A stretch of 64,000 nucleotides of DNA from Hypoxylon rubiginosum (taxonomy: Eukaryota; Ascomycota; Sordariomycetes; Xylariales; Hypoxylaceae). Below are positions 22,281-34,194 of this stretch, piece after piece. Positions within the stretch are counted from its first letter, which is position 1. The number at the start of each line of letters is the position of its first letter. Position numbers and translations under genes: made by a program. The notes under the pieces were generated by a model, which did no database searches, was not told where the DNA came from, and was given only the letters and a program-made list of their open reading frames with translations. The stretch covers positions 42,826-106,825 of the forward strand of contig CADCXA010000047.1 in assembly GCA_902806565.1 (NCBI GenBank). Direction: 5' to 3'.

Positions 22281-24996
22281 CTACCTACTCTCCAACTCCA
22301 TCCCGTCATCAAGCACATCCTCGTCGCCATCCATGATCCTCCCGTCGCCCCTGACCAGACCGGCCCTCTCGTCCGCGCCGCCGCCACCACCGCCACCCAA
22401 CCGTATCCTGCCGCCGCTCGCGCTCGCCACCTTGCCGGCGACCCACGCGGCGACGCTTCGCATGACGCCCCAGAGCCGCTCGTGGCCCTCGGCGATCTCG
22501 CGGTCGTCGCGCGGGTTCTCGGCCGCCTCGGCCTTGAACTGGTACTTGAGGCAGTCCTTGACCGTCACCAGCCCCGTGAGCCGGCCGTGGTGCTCGATCA
22601 GGATCACGCGCGGCCCGATCTTGCGGAACAGCTCCATCACCGTCTCCAGCGGCAGCCGCGGGTGCACCGTCACCGGCGTCGCGTCCACGTACCGGCTGAA
22701 GTCTACCGACGTCGACGACGACGTCGCGTAATCAGACGTGTTGCTGATGGTGACGGTAGGTGTGATAGGGGTGACGGCGCTTACCGCCGGAGGCGAGAAT
22801 GTGCATTTGGCTTCGGGGCTTATTCTGATCGCTCTCTCGCGGCGGAGGCGGTCGATCGCGTAGCGCAGTTCGGTACGGCCAATATAGCCAACAAGCACCC
22901 TCGTATTTAGATCTTCGACGATGGGAAATCCCTGATACTTGGGTTGTCTCAGTAGGTCCTCGATAGATCGTAACGTCATGCCGTGGACGGGTATGGCAAC
23001 CACGTCGTTGGTTGTAACTACCGAGACCGGAACGCCAAAGTTGTGCTCTTCCTTGTTATCAAGGAATGGAAAACCGCTGAACCAAATCATCCGGTCTGCG
23101 ATGCCGCCTTTACCGAATAAGTCGGACACAGCCTTGGTAACGCCAACAACAATCATGGTCGGTAAGATGTATGTCAAAGCACCCGTTAGCTCGAACATTA
23201 TGACCACAACTGACACAGTGATATGCATGATACCACTCAGCGCAGCAGCGGCCCCGAGGAAGGCATACGTTCCAGGAGTGATACACGGCTCGTCTGGTTG
23301 GCACGCCGCAAAAAATGCGCTGTCGGGACGAGCATCGTAAATTGCCTGCATTATGATCCCCACCGACCGACCAAAGGATGCACCTATAGCCATAGACGGC
23401 ACAAATATACCAGCTGGTACTTTGCAGCCATACGATATAATGACCAAGAATACTCGAATCACCGTTGCGAGAGCCAGCGATATGATGTTGGCCCATCGCT
23501 TATCGGCATCGCAAAGCCCGTGATAGTCCTCTGTTCCCTCACACTCCAGGAACAGAATCTCCATGCTCTCGGTCATGTCGATCCGGAGGAACACGTTAGG
23601 GTAACATATAACAGCCGTTCCCGCGGCGAGCAGTGTGGCTTCGAGGACGGCCCACTTCGTTAGATACTTCTTCCGGAACGCCTGGGCTCGTAGATTCCAC
23701 TTGATAACAAATGCGCCATATAGACCTCCAAATATGCCAATAAATATGTACGGCACCGTCTCGAAGAAATGCCACGATCGGTCGTACTTGACTTGAAACA
23801 TGACAAGCTGGCCGGTTCTGAAGGGGTTCATAGCTGCTAGGACTGCGGTCGCGACGAGCGCACAGAAATAACTCCTCCACATGGTTTTTAAGGGGAAATA
23901 GTTGGACATTTCTTCCAGGGAAAAGAGGACACCTCCGATAGGACTACCAAATGCGACTCCCACTCCAGCAGCAGCACAAGCGCTGAGGATTTCTCGTGTC
24001 TTGGACGCATTCCGCTTGTATTTATCGAACAGGCGCGAGATGACATTGCCTGTACACACTGCATAATGCACGCTGGGGCCCTCCTTACCGACGGAGAGGC
24101 CAGATGCGATGGCGAGGGGTAGTGCAACGGATTTGATAACTAAGGTCCAGAACCCTAGAAAGCCCTTCATGACGAATCCTGCGATAATGCACTTGATCTC
24201 GGAGATACCTGAGCCAGCAGCGTAAGGGGCAAACGACTTGACGAGAATCGCTGAGGTGAACGCGAAGATGGTCTGAGAATATTAGCGATAAAGCAAAGGG
24301 AGAGGGAGAGAAAGCCGAGCCTACCGCAAACATGATATATAGCAAGTAGTTGACGGGATAAAACCCGGTCCAACGATGCCAGTGATCGCATCCGTTATCC
24401 TCGCCCCAGCAGCAAAAGTTCTCGTTCAGGTAGAAGGCGGTCGTGCAATAGCCCATCTTTATATCGGACAGCCACTCGGTGACGATATTGAGGAAGGCAG
24501 CGTTCATCCCGATGGCCGCTCCGATCAGCGTAACCACTATCCATCCCTGAGCGGCATCGTAGGATTCCCATAACTTGTATCTCCACGATACCCTACTATG
24601 ACCGTATAAACCAACATGCTTTCTGCGCCGTGTTTTCCGTCGCAATCTCTCCTGCGCCGCGTCTTGCACCCAATCTATGTTATGGATCTTAGTGACCTCT
24701 CGCGAATCGGGATCCGGACATGTATTCGTCGACGCACATACCTATCGTGGTGAAGTCCTAAGGGGCAATGTTAGCAAAGCGCAGTGGAATCAGCGGAACC
24801 TCCGAGATGCGCATACTTCATATCTCTTGATCTCCGCTATCTCCTCCTCGATCTGCTGCTCGGCAGGGGCATTTGCGGCTGTTGCGCCCTCTCCTTGCTC
24901 GACACTCGATACGGCGAAGGACAACCTGGAGCTAACAGATGGCCGTCGGGATGGCTGAGGTCGGGTGACGGAGAAGGAGGTAGTGCGGGAAGACAT
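22281..24996 (-). CDS. CLC-family voltage-gated chloride channel/exchanger
   Basis: This is an intracellular-membrane chloride channel or Cl-/H+ exchanger of the eukaryotic CLC family (yeast Gef1 and CLC-3/5 relatives). Exons in order are 24996-24817, 24757-24742, 24674-24325 and 24272-22281, giving 845 residues. The second exon is only 16 nt but supplies DFTTI and part of the Asp in DWVQD, a conserved N-terminal motif. Selectivity-filter motifs are clear: GSGISEIKCI, GKEGPSVHYA (with the gating Glu), FGSPIGGVLFSLEEMSNYFP (with the internal proton-pathway Glu), and VPAGIFVPSMAIGASFGR. Two CBS domains follow (around MTLRSIEDLLRQPKYQGFPI and VTVHPRLPLETVMELF). The C-terminus has a Gly-rich run and an acidic end. 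Presence of both glutamates favours an exchanger. Confidence 0.94.
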
Positions 24997-25710
24997 TGCC
25001 CCCAGGCGAGATCGGGACCATTATCAAATTGTTATTAAATAGAAGAACTGATCAACAAATAGCTTATGTATCTTTATGTAAACAGGAACGTATCAATTGA
25101 TTCCGCAAGCGAGGCAGGCAAATGGAGGCTCCGAGTTGATGAAGCTCTACTATGTAGGATCGAGCCTTGACAAATCGGGAATAGCGTGCTCAATGGTTTC
25201 TGCTAAGCTCCACCGCTTACATAGATGTACCTAGGTACCTACGTCACTTCAATGTTCCCAGCAGCTGTGGGATGGTTACCTAATCAGCGGGGATATCAGC
25301 CGATTCTAAAGTGTAGCAGGAAAAGTCTATGTAGATTTTTCCTTTTACAACATCAATTCATCCTTATGTAGGTACTGAGCCAACTTCGGTTTAGAGCTAC
25401 GTTATATTACTTCACTTTATTTTCTTAGCCGAAACTATTATAAAAACTCGGATCTTTACTTAGGTATGCTTCATTCCGTTACCAGGCCAAGAGCTATATA
25501 CAACTATACCTAAATAGATAGGTATGCTAGGCAGTCTAGCGGTGAGTATCAATCCTGCTAGCCTTGCTACAGTTGCTTACAGCTATTGCGCAGACAGCGA
25601 TTGCGGGGAGAGATGTACACTAGGAGGTACCTTATGTAGGTACATTTTGACTTCGATTTCTTATTTGACCTCACCGTTGTGCTACATTTCGCCAAGAACT
25701 CCGGCCGTGT
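24997..25710. other. Intergenic region upstream of the CLC gene
   Basis: This AT-leaning region holds the CLC promoter and the 3' flank of the DPP III gene. It contains variants of the CCTAGG palindrome and short inverted tracts, but no supportable gene. Confidence 0.45.
25228..25237. repeat. 10-bp palindrome TACCTAGGTA (copy 4)
   Basis: A perfect copy about 230 bp upstream of the CLC start codon, overlapping a second palindrome AGGTACCT. Confidence 0.9.
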
Positions 25711-28151
25711 TTAGAGACCTCGGTCGGCGAAAGACTGGATAATGCCTATATCGCTTTCTTCGTATACTTTAATTTCGACTTGCCCGTTATCCTTCAAGAA
25801 GGTGTTGGCCTGCACAAACTTCCAAGCCGGATCCGGTTTCGAGGACACAATCTGCCTCCAGCTTTCCTCCTCGCCCTGTACGGTGCTTAGAGGCTCATAT
25901 AGTGCCTTGCAGGCAGTGACATCTGCGGTGCATCGCCAGATATGAATCTGATGGAGCATGCGTCCAATTGAGGCCTTTCCTTGCGAAGCAATCTTCGAAC
26001 GGTCAACTCGAACATAAAGAGTGCCTGCATGCGGATCGCATTTGATCGAAAAGAGTCCGGCGGCATCCCGTAACAGGTGTTTAAGGATAGCGTAGTCCGC
26101 CTTTGTATTTAGGTACATGTACTCAAGTCAGCGCCTAGATCTCACTAGAATTTGTAGGGGGCTACCGAGCTCACGTTAGCGTGCGGGCTACCCCACGTCT
26201 GCTCCTTTACGTTGAAGGCTTGGAGTGCGCGCAAACCTCCAACTCCGATGTAGAGATACATGTTGTAGATAACTGCCCGTGTCAGTCGGGCTCGAGCAAT
26301 AGCTTTAGAGAGCGTGCTACCTATGGTCATCAGCCGTGATACTCGTGTTGTCGTCATAACCGTACGTGAAAAGCATGTCTTTAGCTTCTCCCAGATAGTA
26401 CGAGATAAGCATAGCTCGGCACTCTTCAACTGTGCCCGCCAGCTTCTGGAACACGCTCGTCCACGTTTGTCCAGGTTTATACCATGACTGGACGGGCTTG
26501 CCAGTAAGCGAATTGATCGGTACATCTTTCGAATCAAAATTAAAAACGCCTGGCGAAGTCTCCGCCAGGAGCTTGCCTGTGCCGTGCCCAAGAAGTTCAT
26601 GAATCGATGTCACAATGAAACGGGTGATGTGATAGAGTTCTCTGAATCTCTGCGCCTCGGAAGGGTGGACCCAGTGGAAGGGGCGGCTGGGGTCTGCGTT
26701 CGCGCTCATTCGGTTGATGTAGACAATGTTCTTGAAGCCAAACGTCTCGCGGATGTCATTGTACTATGGCCGTTAAGCTGTTAGCATCATACCGGTAGTA
26801 TGTATCTATTGGCAATCCGACAACAATCCGACTCTTTACACTTACGTTAGGCACGTTTGAAGCCTCCCAGACATTGCTACAGACAAAGGCGAGCGCTGTA
26901 ACGTAGCTTCGGTCAGTGGAAGAAACGGAGGATGATGGAGTAGTGATAACCTACCGTGGACGATAGTGAAATCGGGGGCCTTGAATTCAATCTTCTCAAA
27001 CGGGCCTTTACCATCATTAACGCCCGCCACCGCCCAGGGTAGAGTGCGGATGAACGTGGTCGAATCATCCACGAGAGTAGCTAACTTGGCCGTTTCCTGA
27101 GGATCAGCAATACTGATAACTCCCCTCCATTCGCATCTGACTCCGTAAGGGTCTCTATAGGGTTCAATGAAGCCCAGGATACTCTCAACTCTCGGATAGT
27201 AGTCTTGCACCCAGCTCTTCATAGACCTGCGGTAAGCCGCCAAACTTCCAGTTGTGAAGCTCTCAAGATATTCCATTATGAAGCGAGCTTGAGTCTCGTT
27301 GGCGGAGAAGCGGATCGCTTTCAGGAGGTGCTCACACACCTTGGTCATCTCTGCCGAGTGGTCGCCACGCACCAGGCGGATGGTCGCATTCGATGCATGA
27401 TCCGCGCTGCCATGTAGAACGTCAATAGGTACAGCGGATCCTTTCAGATGTTCATTCAGTTCAGAATTCGTCTGCGCGGAAGCCTGGAGGATGTCATATA
27501 CAGTCCGACTCCCGTGCACGCTCTTACGAAGTCTGGTGTTCTCGGGCTCAAGGCCAGTATCCTCCATGACACGTGCAACTGCGGCAATCTCCTCCAGTGT
27601 GATCTTGGCATCACCAGGGTAGTACGTCGAGTCTGTAAGCGCGAGCGTAGTAGGCGATATAGACAGCATGGGCTCAATGACCTCCTCCAGTGTAGCTACG
27701 GCAGCCTCCGAAATGCTGGCCATCTTACGCAACGCATTAGCCGAGATGTTGGGGACAATCTTCTGGTCGCCCTCTCCCTGTGATACATATTAGTTATAAT
27801 AATACCACATCTAACACACGCCAGATATATACCTACGCAGAAGTTGTTCATCTTTGACAGGAACATGCCGGCGTAGTCTAAGAAGTAGTTCAACTCCTCG
27901 GCTGAGAGGCCAAAGCGCTCAATGAACTGATTCCACTGTCCCTCGCAAGCCTTGTGAAGCTCGAGGATGAAGTCGAAGATTCCATTTCCCTCGGGCGAGG
28001 TTTGGCGCAGGATTATCCTGGCGCCGTTCCAAGCAGCCTGGGAGAGGTGGTGAGCATACAGTTTCTCCTGCTGCGAAAGCCCGTTGAAGACGTCCTGGAT
28101 GGAAAGTTGGTAGGTGGCCGACGAGCGGTGCGATGACTCTGTGAAACCCAT
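25711..28151 (-). CDS. DPP3: Dipeptidyl peptidase III (peptidase family M49)
   Basis: This is a zinc aminopeptidase that releases dipeptides from peptide N-termini in the cytosol. Exons in order are 28151-27837, 27777-26955, 26895-26846, 26763 to about 26321-26325, 26272-26175 and 26100-25711, giving about 704 residues. The M49 zinc site is intact: HELLGHGTGK (the HExxxH-type motif, two His ligands and the catalytic Glu) and the downstream EECRAML supplying the third ligand. Also seen are FHWVHPSEAQRF and, at the C-terminus, HIWRCTADVTACKAL and DIGIIQSFADRGL. The junction after AEDD-like residues (ITADD) does not resolve: the only GT donor (26320) followed by the CAG acceptor (ending at 26273) leaves the downstream exon out of frame, whereas joining four bases earlier restores DDLIYNMYLYIG. 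The last intron acceptor is also weak (AAG). The gene could be intact with a non-consensus intron, or carry a frameshift. Confidence 0.85.
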
Positions 28152-28977
28152 ATGCTTGTAAAGGTGGCACGTCAGTGCCTTGAATTGGGTTTGGTTTTAC
28201 ACAGTTAGACAATTGCGGTCGAGTACAAATATTGCCATGGAGGCTTTCACCAAATGATTGGCCGAGCACATAGCTAGGGGATGTTTGCCGAACTACCTAC
28301 ACACATGTATGTACCTATATATACAGTACCTATATAGATGTACCTAATTCTCGGCTTCTTGGCCCCGCTTGGAGGAGGTCGGTACTGTCAGCCAATTTGA
28401 AGTCTTCGGCCTTCGCCTTCGAAAGTGCACTTTCCAGCCTGTGGTGATCGAGACCACATCGCAGAGCCAGCTCCTTGGTTCTCTTACAAAAATACAAAGC
28501 TGCTAACGGTGAGTCACGTATGGCAAGTATTTGGAAAGTATCTGCAATTGAAACACGGCGGGCTACACTGCATTTACACTGCATCAAACCGCCCCTTAAC
28601 ACGTCACCTACTTCCAAGCTAGGCGACTTGGAAATAATCCTTCAGAGCACACCGGTAGAAATCGGCTTGATCACAATAATAGTTCTATTGGCGAGTCTCA
28701 TAGAGTCTAGACAATATACCAGCGTGTACAGCGTCGAATCCTTGCTCTTCGTTTGTGGTGAGGCTCTCATTAGTGGCTCAAAATCAATAGTAAAGTATAG
28801 TAATGTGCTTAAGATCGACTTCTAACATGCTGTCTCAAAGGAGCCGTTTATATGTTGCTATACCTGCCAACGAACTTCTAACCGGCCCCCAGTCAGTCTT
28901 AACATCGCCGTGGCGGACCACCTACCTTCTGGTCTTATTTGAGTGGATTGTTCTTCGCCCGCTATATACAGGATACC
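28152..28977. other. Intergenic region between DPP III and the STAND gene
   Basis: A divergent promoter region containing TA-rich tracts near 28305-28350 (repeats of ACCTATATA type). A 95-codon minus-strand frame at 28330-28617 has no recognisable character. No other feature is supported. Confidence 0.45.
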
Positions 28978-31900
28978 ATGGAGTCCGCAGCCTTGTATGG
29001 AAATCCTCCCACATTTAAAGCCACACTAATTTTGCCCGCTCAGGGAGATATTCTTTGCGACCCAATGGGATGCAGCTATTGCCAAACATAAGCGAGAATT
29101 GGATGATGACGACCTGGAAACCATAGACAAACACAAGTCCTGGGGCAGTGTACAAGACGACGTCCTCAACGAAGCTCCTCAGTCCGTCTCGCTCATTCGT
29201 CCAGCTCTGGAGCATCTAAATATGTTCTCCCACTTCTTTGCAACGAACTTGGCTACATCCCTAGATCCGGGCTTTTTCTGGGGAGCGCTAGGATGCCTCT
29301 TGCAAGTAAGTCAACTCGTTCCTCCTCCGAGTGCGTGGTTCGACTGCTATGATGTATTACTAACTTCACTTTAGTTGGTTGTAGAGTCGGAAGACTCGGG
29401 AATACTGGCAAAGGTTCCTCGAATGATAAAGCATCTCGTCCACCAAGCTGAAGCCTTCAATAGCTTCTGTAGTGCTATGACCGAAGTAAGTAGTCCGATC
29501 AAAGAAGCATGCTTTGATATGCAAATACTCTATCTCGATTTCCACATCTACTCAATCAGGTATATCCACGACCCTGGCGAGATGTTTCACGGTAAGTGCC
29601 AAATTGTGAAGGCCTAACTACGCTCACATTTGCCTCAAGGAGGCGGGAGCTCTATACAACTTATAGAAAGACGGTATGCATCAACGTCACAAGACCTCAA
29701 AGAAGCCCTCAACAGGGTGGAGAGGCTTATACAGAGCCGACCCTCTCTGGTTCAATCGCCGCCTATTGCCGGATACACACTATCGGCTCCAGAGCCACGT
29801 TGCCTTATGCTGCCCGAGTCCCGATCAACACGCATGTTCAGCCGCGTAGATGTTTTTGAGAAACTGGATCAACTTCTAGCTCCAACAACCGGAAGAACAT
29901 TTAGATCGGTTGCTTTGCACGGCATGGGCGGAGTTGGTAAAAGTACTGTTGCGTCAACCTATATCGAGACCAAGTATGAAGAACACGCTTATGACGCTGT
30001 TCTATGGGCCCGTGGGGAGAAGTCAGTCTCGCTAAGCCAGAGCTTTACTGAAATCGCCTTGCGACTCAAGCTACCTGGGGCTAAGCCTCAAAATCATGAC
30101 GAGAATCTCGTTCTTGTTCAGGACTGGTTTCGAACTACAGGTAAGGTCCTTATACAACACTCATAGAGTTTGTTTTATCTGTAAAAGCTTAGCTAACATG
30201 CCTAGATTCTCAATGGCTCATTGTATACGACAACGTCAATACTGCCGCGACTGTCATACCTTATTGGCCAGCTTCGAGTCGCGGAAGAGCTATCATAACG
30301 ACTCGGAATCACTCCCTCGCGTTTGAGCCCGCATCTGATGGCTTGGAAATCACATCGTGGGATGCTCAGACTGGAGCCAACTTTTTGCTCTTCCTTCTAA
30401 AGAAAAACATTGGTCGCGATCTAGATGCAGAGGGTACGTCTGCATTTACTCTCTCCCAACGGCTGAGCGGACATGCCCTAGCGCTCTCACACATAGCTGC
30501 GCTGATTTACGAGGGTGAATTGTCTATTGAGAAATTCATGAAGATGTATCTAAAGAATCCGCATCGTGCTCATGCAACGGATGCCTTGTCCGCGCTATGG
30601 GATTTTTCCTTTGGGTCTCTCGACGAGGATAGCTTGCATTTTGTTGGTGTTCTATCGTATCTCATGCCGGACCTTATCACGCAGGACCTTTTCGAGGTCC
30701 GCGACGATAAAGAGTTCCCAAAGGACTTGGAGTTCTGTTCGGACGAATTCAGGTGAGTACCGCTGTGTCTATTCCCATTCCATGTCTTATTAATCTGACA
30801 CCGTAACTACGCTAGTTTCTCTTTGGCCCTACGAAAACTGCTCCAGTTGGCGCTGGTCAAGAAGGAACGGGACCAAGGTAACCTTACCATTCATAGAATT
30901 GTTCAAACCCAATTGAAGCAGTTCCTTAGCCTCGAGGAACGCCAGCGCTGCTTCAACAACGCTGTCCACCTGGTTGGTAATGCTTTCCCGACCGATTTAT
31001 CACAGGGTCAGCTATATGATCGATGGGAACTGTGCAATCGATACCTCCAACACGTGTTAAACCTCAAGGATTGCTTCACCGAAGAGACTAAGGTCTCTAA
31101 GCTGTTCCGACCGTCTTTGGAGTTCTGCACCCTACTTCAATTCTGTCAACGGTTAGGAGCTTCATTGGTGCCATGTTCGAACTGAATAGCTGATCGATTA
31201 CTGAATAGATTCTTATCTGAAACCAACGCTTTAATGGAGCTGCGGAGCCTCTGCGAAGTCAATCTACAAGCGCTGGACAAGCTTGAAGACGGGCCGAAGA
31301 AGCTAGACCTGAAGGCTTCGACCCTGAGTCACCAAGCCCAAGCCGCTGAGGGTCTCGGGGATCCGCTCAAATCGATTGTGCTCAACCTGCAGTGCTACCA
31401 GATTTGGCTTGAAGAGAAGCCTTGTAAGAAAAAATTGCTCTGTTTCTCCGCGAACAACATTGCCTATTGTCATAACACTGCCAATCTTCATGAACAGTCC
31501 GAAAAGTGGTACGAGCAGTCGAAGGAATGGTGGGAAGTCTGTGTGAAGGAGGGAGAAGAGAATGGTGACCGGCCGGCTCGGCACATCAAGAATCACGCTC
31601 GTTGTCTGGTGTATCTTGGGGAGTATGACAAAGCCAAGGAGATGTTCGACATTTCGATTCCACGCTTGATGTCCGGAAAGCCGTTGAACTGGGCAATGTT
31701 GGGATAGTATGATCTTCACTTCTTGTTGACAGACTTAGATGCAGTCTCACTAACCGAACACTACCTATTCAGCGGCTTGTTTGCACAGGCAACAATGGCA
31801 GGGCCGGCGTCAGCGCCACCTAGAAGCTGCCGAAGCCCACTATATCGAGGCCCAGAATGCCTGGCTCAAGGGCGATCAGACGCGCGCACACCCCTTCTAT

Positions 31901-32299
31901 GCTGGTTGTCTATACAAGATCGGGGTCCGCTGTCTCGACCAAGGTAAAATTGAAGCTGCAATGTGAGTACTAGAGTCCCCGACAAGTTCTTATCGCTTCG
32001 TACCAGCACAAGCACCCCCCCGGAAATAGGATATGTCTGATGATCTGGTATGCAGCAAGCACATTCGCGATTCAATGGAGGTTACGAAGGTGCACAAGGT
32101 ATACAGGCCGGTCGAGCATGCACGCAACATGTTTAGACTCTCCGAAGCTTTATTGCAAGACAGTCTAGACGACAGCCAGACCGAGGCGAGCGCTCTTCGC
32201 GACGATGCGGAAAATATGTTGAAAAGGGCAAGACCCGATGTCTCTAAGTGCGATAGCGAAGATGCTTATGACGATCTGATACCAATTTTCTGGAGGTAG
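28978..32299 (+). CDS. STAND/NLR-type protein: fungal N-domain, NB-ARC, TPR-like repeats
   Basis: This is a fungal NLR-like signalling NTPase of the kind linked to self/non-self recognition and programmed cell death. Proposed exons: 28978-28994, 29044-29305, 29375-29591, 29640-30140, 30206-30752, 30816-31151, 31209-31697, 31789-31962 and 32056-32299, about 928 residues. The helical N-domain begins MESAALEIFFATQWDAAIAK and resembles the DUF7708-like helical domain common at the N-terminus of fungal STAND proteins. The NTPase shows Walker A VALHGMGGVGKSTVAS, kinase-2 QWLIVYDNV and GRAIITTRNHSLA (NB-ARC type). The C-terminal helices (LSHQAQAAEGLGDPLKS, AEAHYIEAQNAWLKGDQTR, KIGVRCLDQGKIEAA, VEHARNMFRLSEALL) look like TPRs. 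The junction between exons 7 and 8 is uncertain: the better-looking GTATGA donor at 31706 leads to a stop with the in-phase acceptor, so a weaker GTTGGG donor was assumed. Confidence 0.82.
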
Positions 32300-33212
32300 G
32301 GTCTAGACAAGTAGGTAGCGTCCGGTGGACATCTCGCCTGACCATGACCATAGCAACTTGCATTTCCAAAGGACGTACATGTAGGTATATGTAGTCAATA
32401 AAGATTCCTGCATCACTTCCCAGGAGGATGTACTTACTGAAATTGCGTGCATTTTTCTAGCCCCCCTTAGTTGTTACATCTGGTTACAGCACACTAGGCC
32501 CGATTCCTTAGGTATATACCTACATGTAGGAAATAGACAGTGTGAATTTCGCGCATCTTAGAAGCTGCCTTCTGTAAGGAGATACCTATGTAGGTAGGCT
32601 GATAAACTTGACTCTATGTCGTAAGAGGTACGAAGTACGTAAGCCGTCAAATTGAAATGTGCAATGTGGGGTCTGATAAACCCCCACCGCCTGCTATTTT
32701 GGGAGTGTTAATGGGATCGCGTCTCCTTTCAAACCTTCACGCGTCGGGTTAAGCCAAAAGCTCACCAAGAGATTCAATCAACGCTACTTACACTTACATA
32801 CCAACGTCTACGAAATCACATAGGTATTTGTTGAAACAAATAATTACAATACCATCGGGACTTAGAAGATATTCAATCTATCAACCACCAGTGGTATCAT
32901 AGACTTGAAAGGTGAGATTTACTTACCCCCCACCAAGCAACGCAATGAAAACGATGGAAGTTGAATTCACGTTTGACACCATGTATTTATCTTTGATATC
33001 GGCTAGCGTGGCGTGAAAACTTATTTCATTCGTTCCATTGGAAAAGCACAAACCCTCAAACTTCTTTTCTTCACCTGTCCACCTAACCAACCTCACTAAC
33101 CCACTTGACAGCTGCACCGCTCAGAACTTAACGATACACTTTCACACATACAAAATTTCGCTTGCTGCTATATAAATCGCATTGCCCACATTCTCTGAAG
33201 AGTTCCGTCAGA
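32300..33212. other. Intergenic region between STAND gene and histone-fold gene
   Basis: About 0.9 kb with several imperfect ACCTACATGTAGG-type palindromes near 32380-32600, related in sequence to the TACCTAGGTA motif. TATATAAAT at 33169-33177 lies 36 nt upstream of the next start codon. No gene is supported. Confidence 0.45.
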
Positions 33213-34023
33213 ATGCCGTATAACACAACCGCAATCCCTCCTCGAAAGGAGGTTACGGGCCAAACCCAGCTCCCTCGTATGTTTACATGGCTCTCACTTC
33301 TAAGAGTACCCTTGCTAACGAGTCTCACTGCAGTGTCGCGAGTCAAGAAGATCATCGCGCAAGACCAGGACATTAACATATGTTCTAACAATGCCGCCTT
33401 CGTCATCACCCTCGCTACTGTGCGTTCCCCCTTTCCCCTTTCCCCATTCCCTTCTTCTCCCAGCCCACATCACGAAACACCAGCCAGCTAACATGAGCCC
33501 AAAACCCTAGGAGATGTTCATCCAGTACCTCTCCACGGAGAGCCTGAACATGGCGCGCGCCGACCGCAAGCCGCGCCGCAACATCCAGTACAAGGACCTC
33601 GCCGGCGCCGTCTCGCACACGGACAACCTCGAGTTCCTCGAGGACATAATCCCCAAGACGGCCCCGTACAAGCAGATCAAGGCGCAGGCGGCCCGGACCC
33701 GCGCCCAGCTCGGCAACGGCGCCACCCCGAGCGGCGGCAGCAGCAGTACCGCCGCGGACCAGCCCGACGACAACACGAGCGGCGAGCCCATCACAAACGG
33801 CGTTGGTAGTGGCAGCGGCTGCGGCAGCAAGAAGCACAGGAGCAGCACCAGCCGCTCGAGCTTGAACGGGGGAGGAGGAGGAGGAGGAGGAGCGAGCTTC
33901 GTGGGCGCTAGCGGCGCCCGCATAGTCAGCGAGGACGAAGGACCCGAGATGGACCCTACGGACCAGCTGCGCAGCGAGATGCGCCAGGCCAGAGGGCAGG
34001 GGGATGTCCACATGACTGGTTAG
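33213..34023 (+). CDS. Dpb3/CHRAC-type histone-fold protein
   Basis: This is a nuclear CBF/NF-Y-type histone-fold subunit like those in DNA polymerase epsilon (Dpb3/POLE4) or CHRAC/ISW2 chromatin complexes. Exons 33213-33276, 33334-33419 and 33511-34023 give 220 residues. The histone fold is complete: LPLSRVKKIIAQDQDINICS (helix 1), NNAAFVITLATEMFIQYL (helix 2, spanning the second intron), and RRNIQYKDLAGAVSHTDNLE plus FLEDIIPKTAPYKQIK (helix 3 and after). The remainder is low complexity: Ser/Gly/Asn-rich, a run of eight Gly, then an acidic segment (EDEGPEMDPTDQL). The reading frame continues beyond the stop into a basic repeat, listed separately. Dpb3 versus CHRAC1-like identity cannot be settled here. 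Confidence 0.88.
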
Positions 34024-34194
34024 AAACCCGTTATGGTTAAGTGGAGGCCGCAGAGGACTCGGACTAGGGGACCGGCCATGGTTAAGTGGAAGCCACAGAA
34101 GACTCGAGGACCAGTCATGGCAAAATGGAAACCACAGAAGACTAGTGGACCAGTCATGGTGAAATGGAGGCCGCAGAAGACTCAGCCGTACTAG
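34024..34194 (+). repeat. In-frame basic peptide repeat after the histone-fold stop codon
   Basis: Immediately after the TAG at 34021-34023, the same frame stays open for 56 codons to a TAG at 34192. It encodes four degenerate copies of a 13-15 residue unit, e.g. PVMVKWRPQ and PVMAKWKPQ. Differences between copies are mostly synonymous (GTT/GTG, AAG/AAA, CCG/CCA) or Lys/Arg exchanges. This could be a readthrough tail, an extension cut off by a recent nonsense change, or a coding relic. The repeat itself is certain; its translation is not. Confidence 0.85.

Noticed and set aside
22482..22910. Plus-strand open frames opposite the CLC gene
   Set aside because: They are antisense to the CBS-domain part of the CLC exon and lack independent support.
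29486..29559. Intron within the third exon of the STAND gene
   Set aside because: Both splice sites look good, but reading through gives KEACFDMQILYLDFHIYSIR, which fits the helical N-domain, while splicing shifts the frame away from it.
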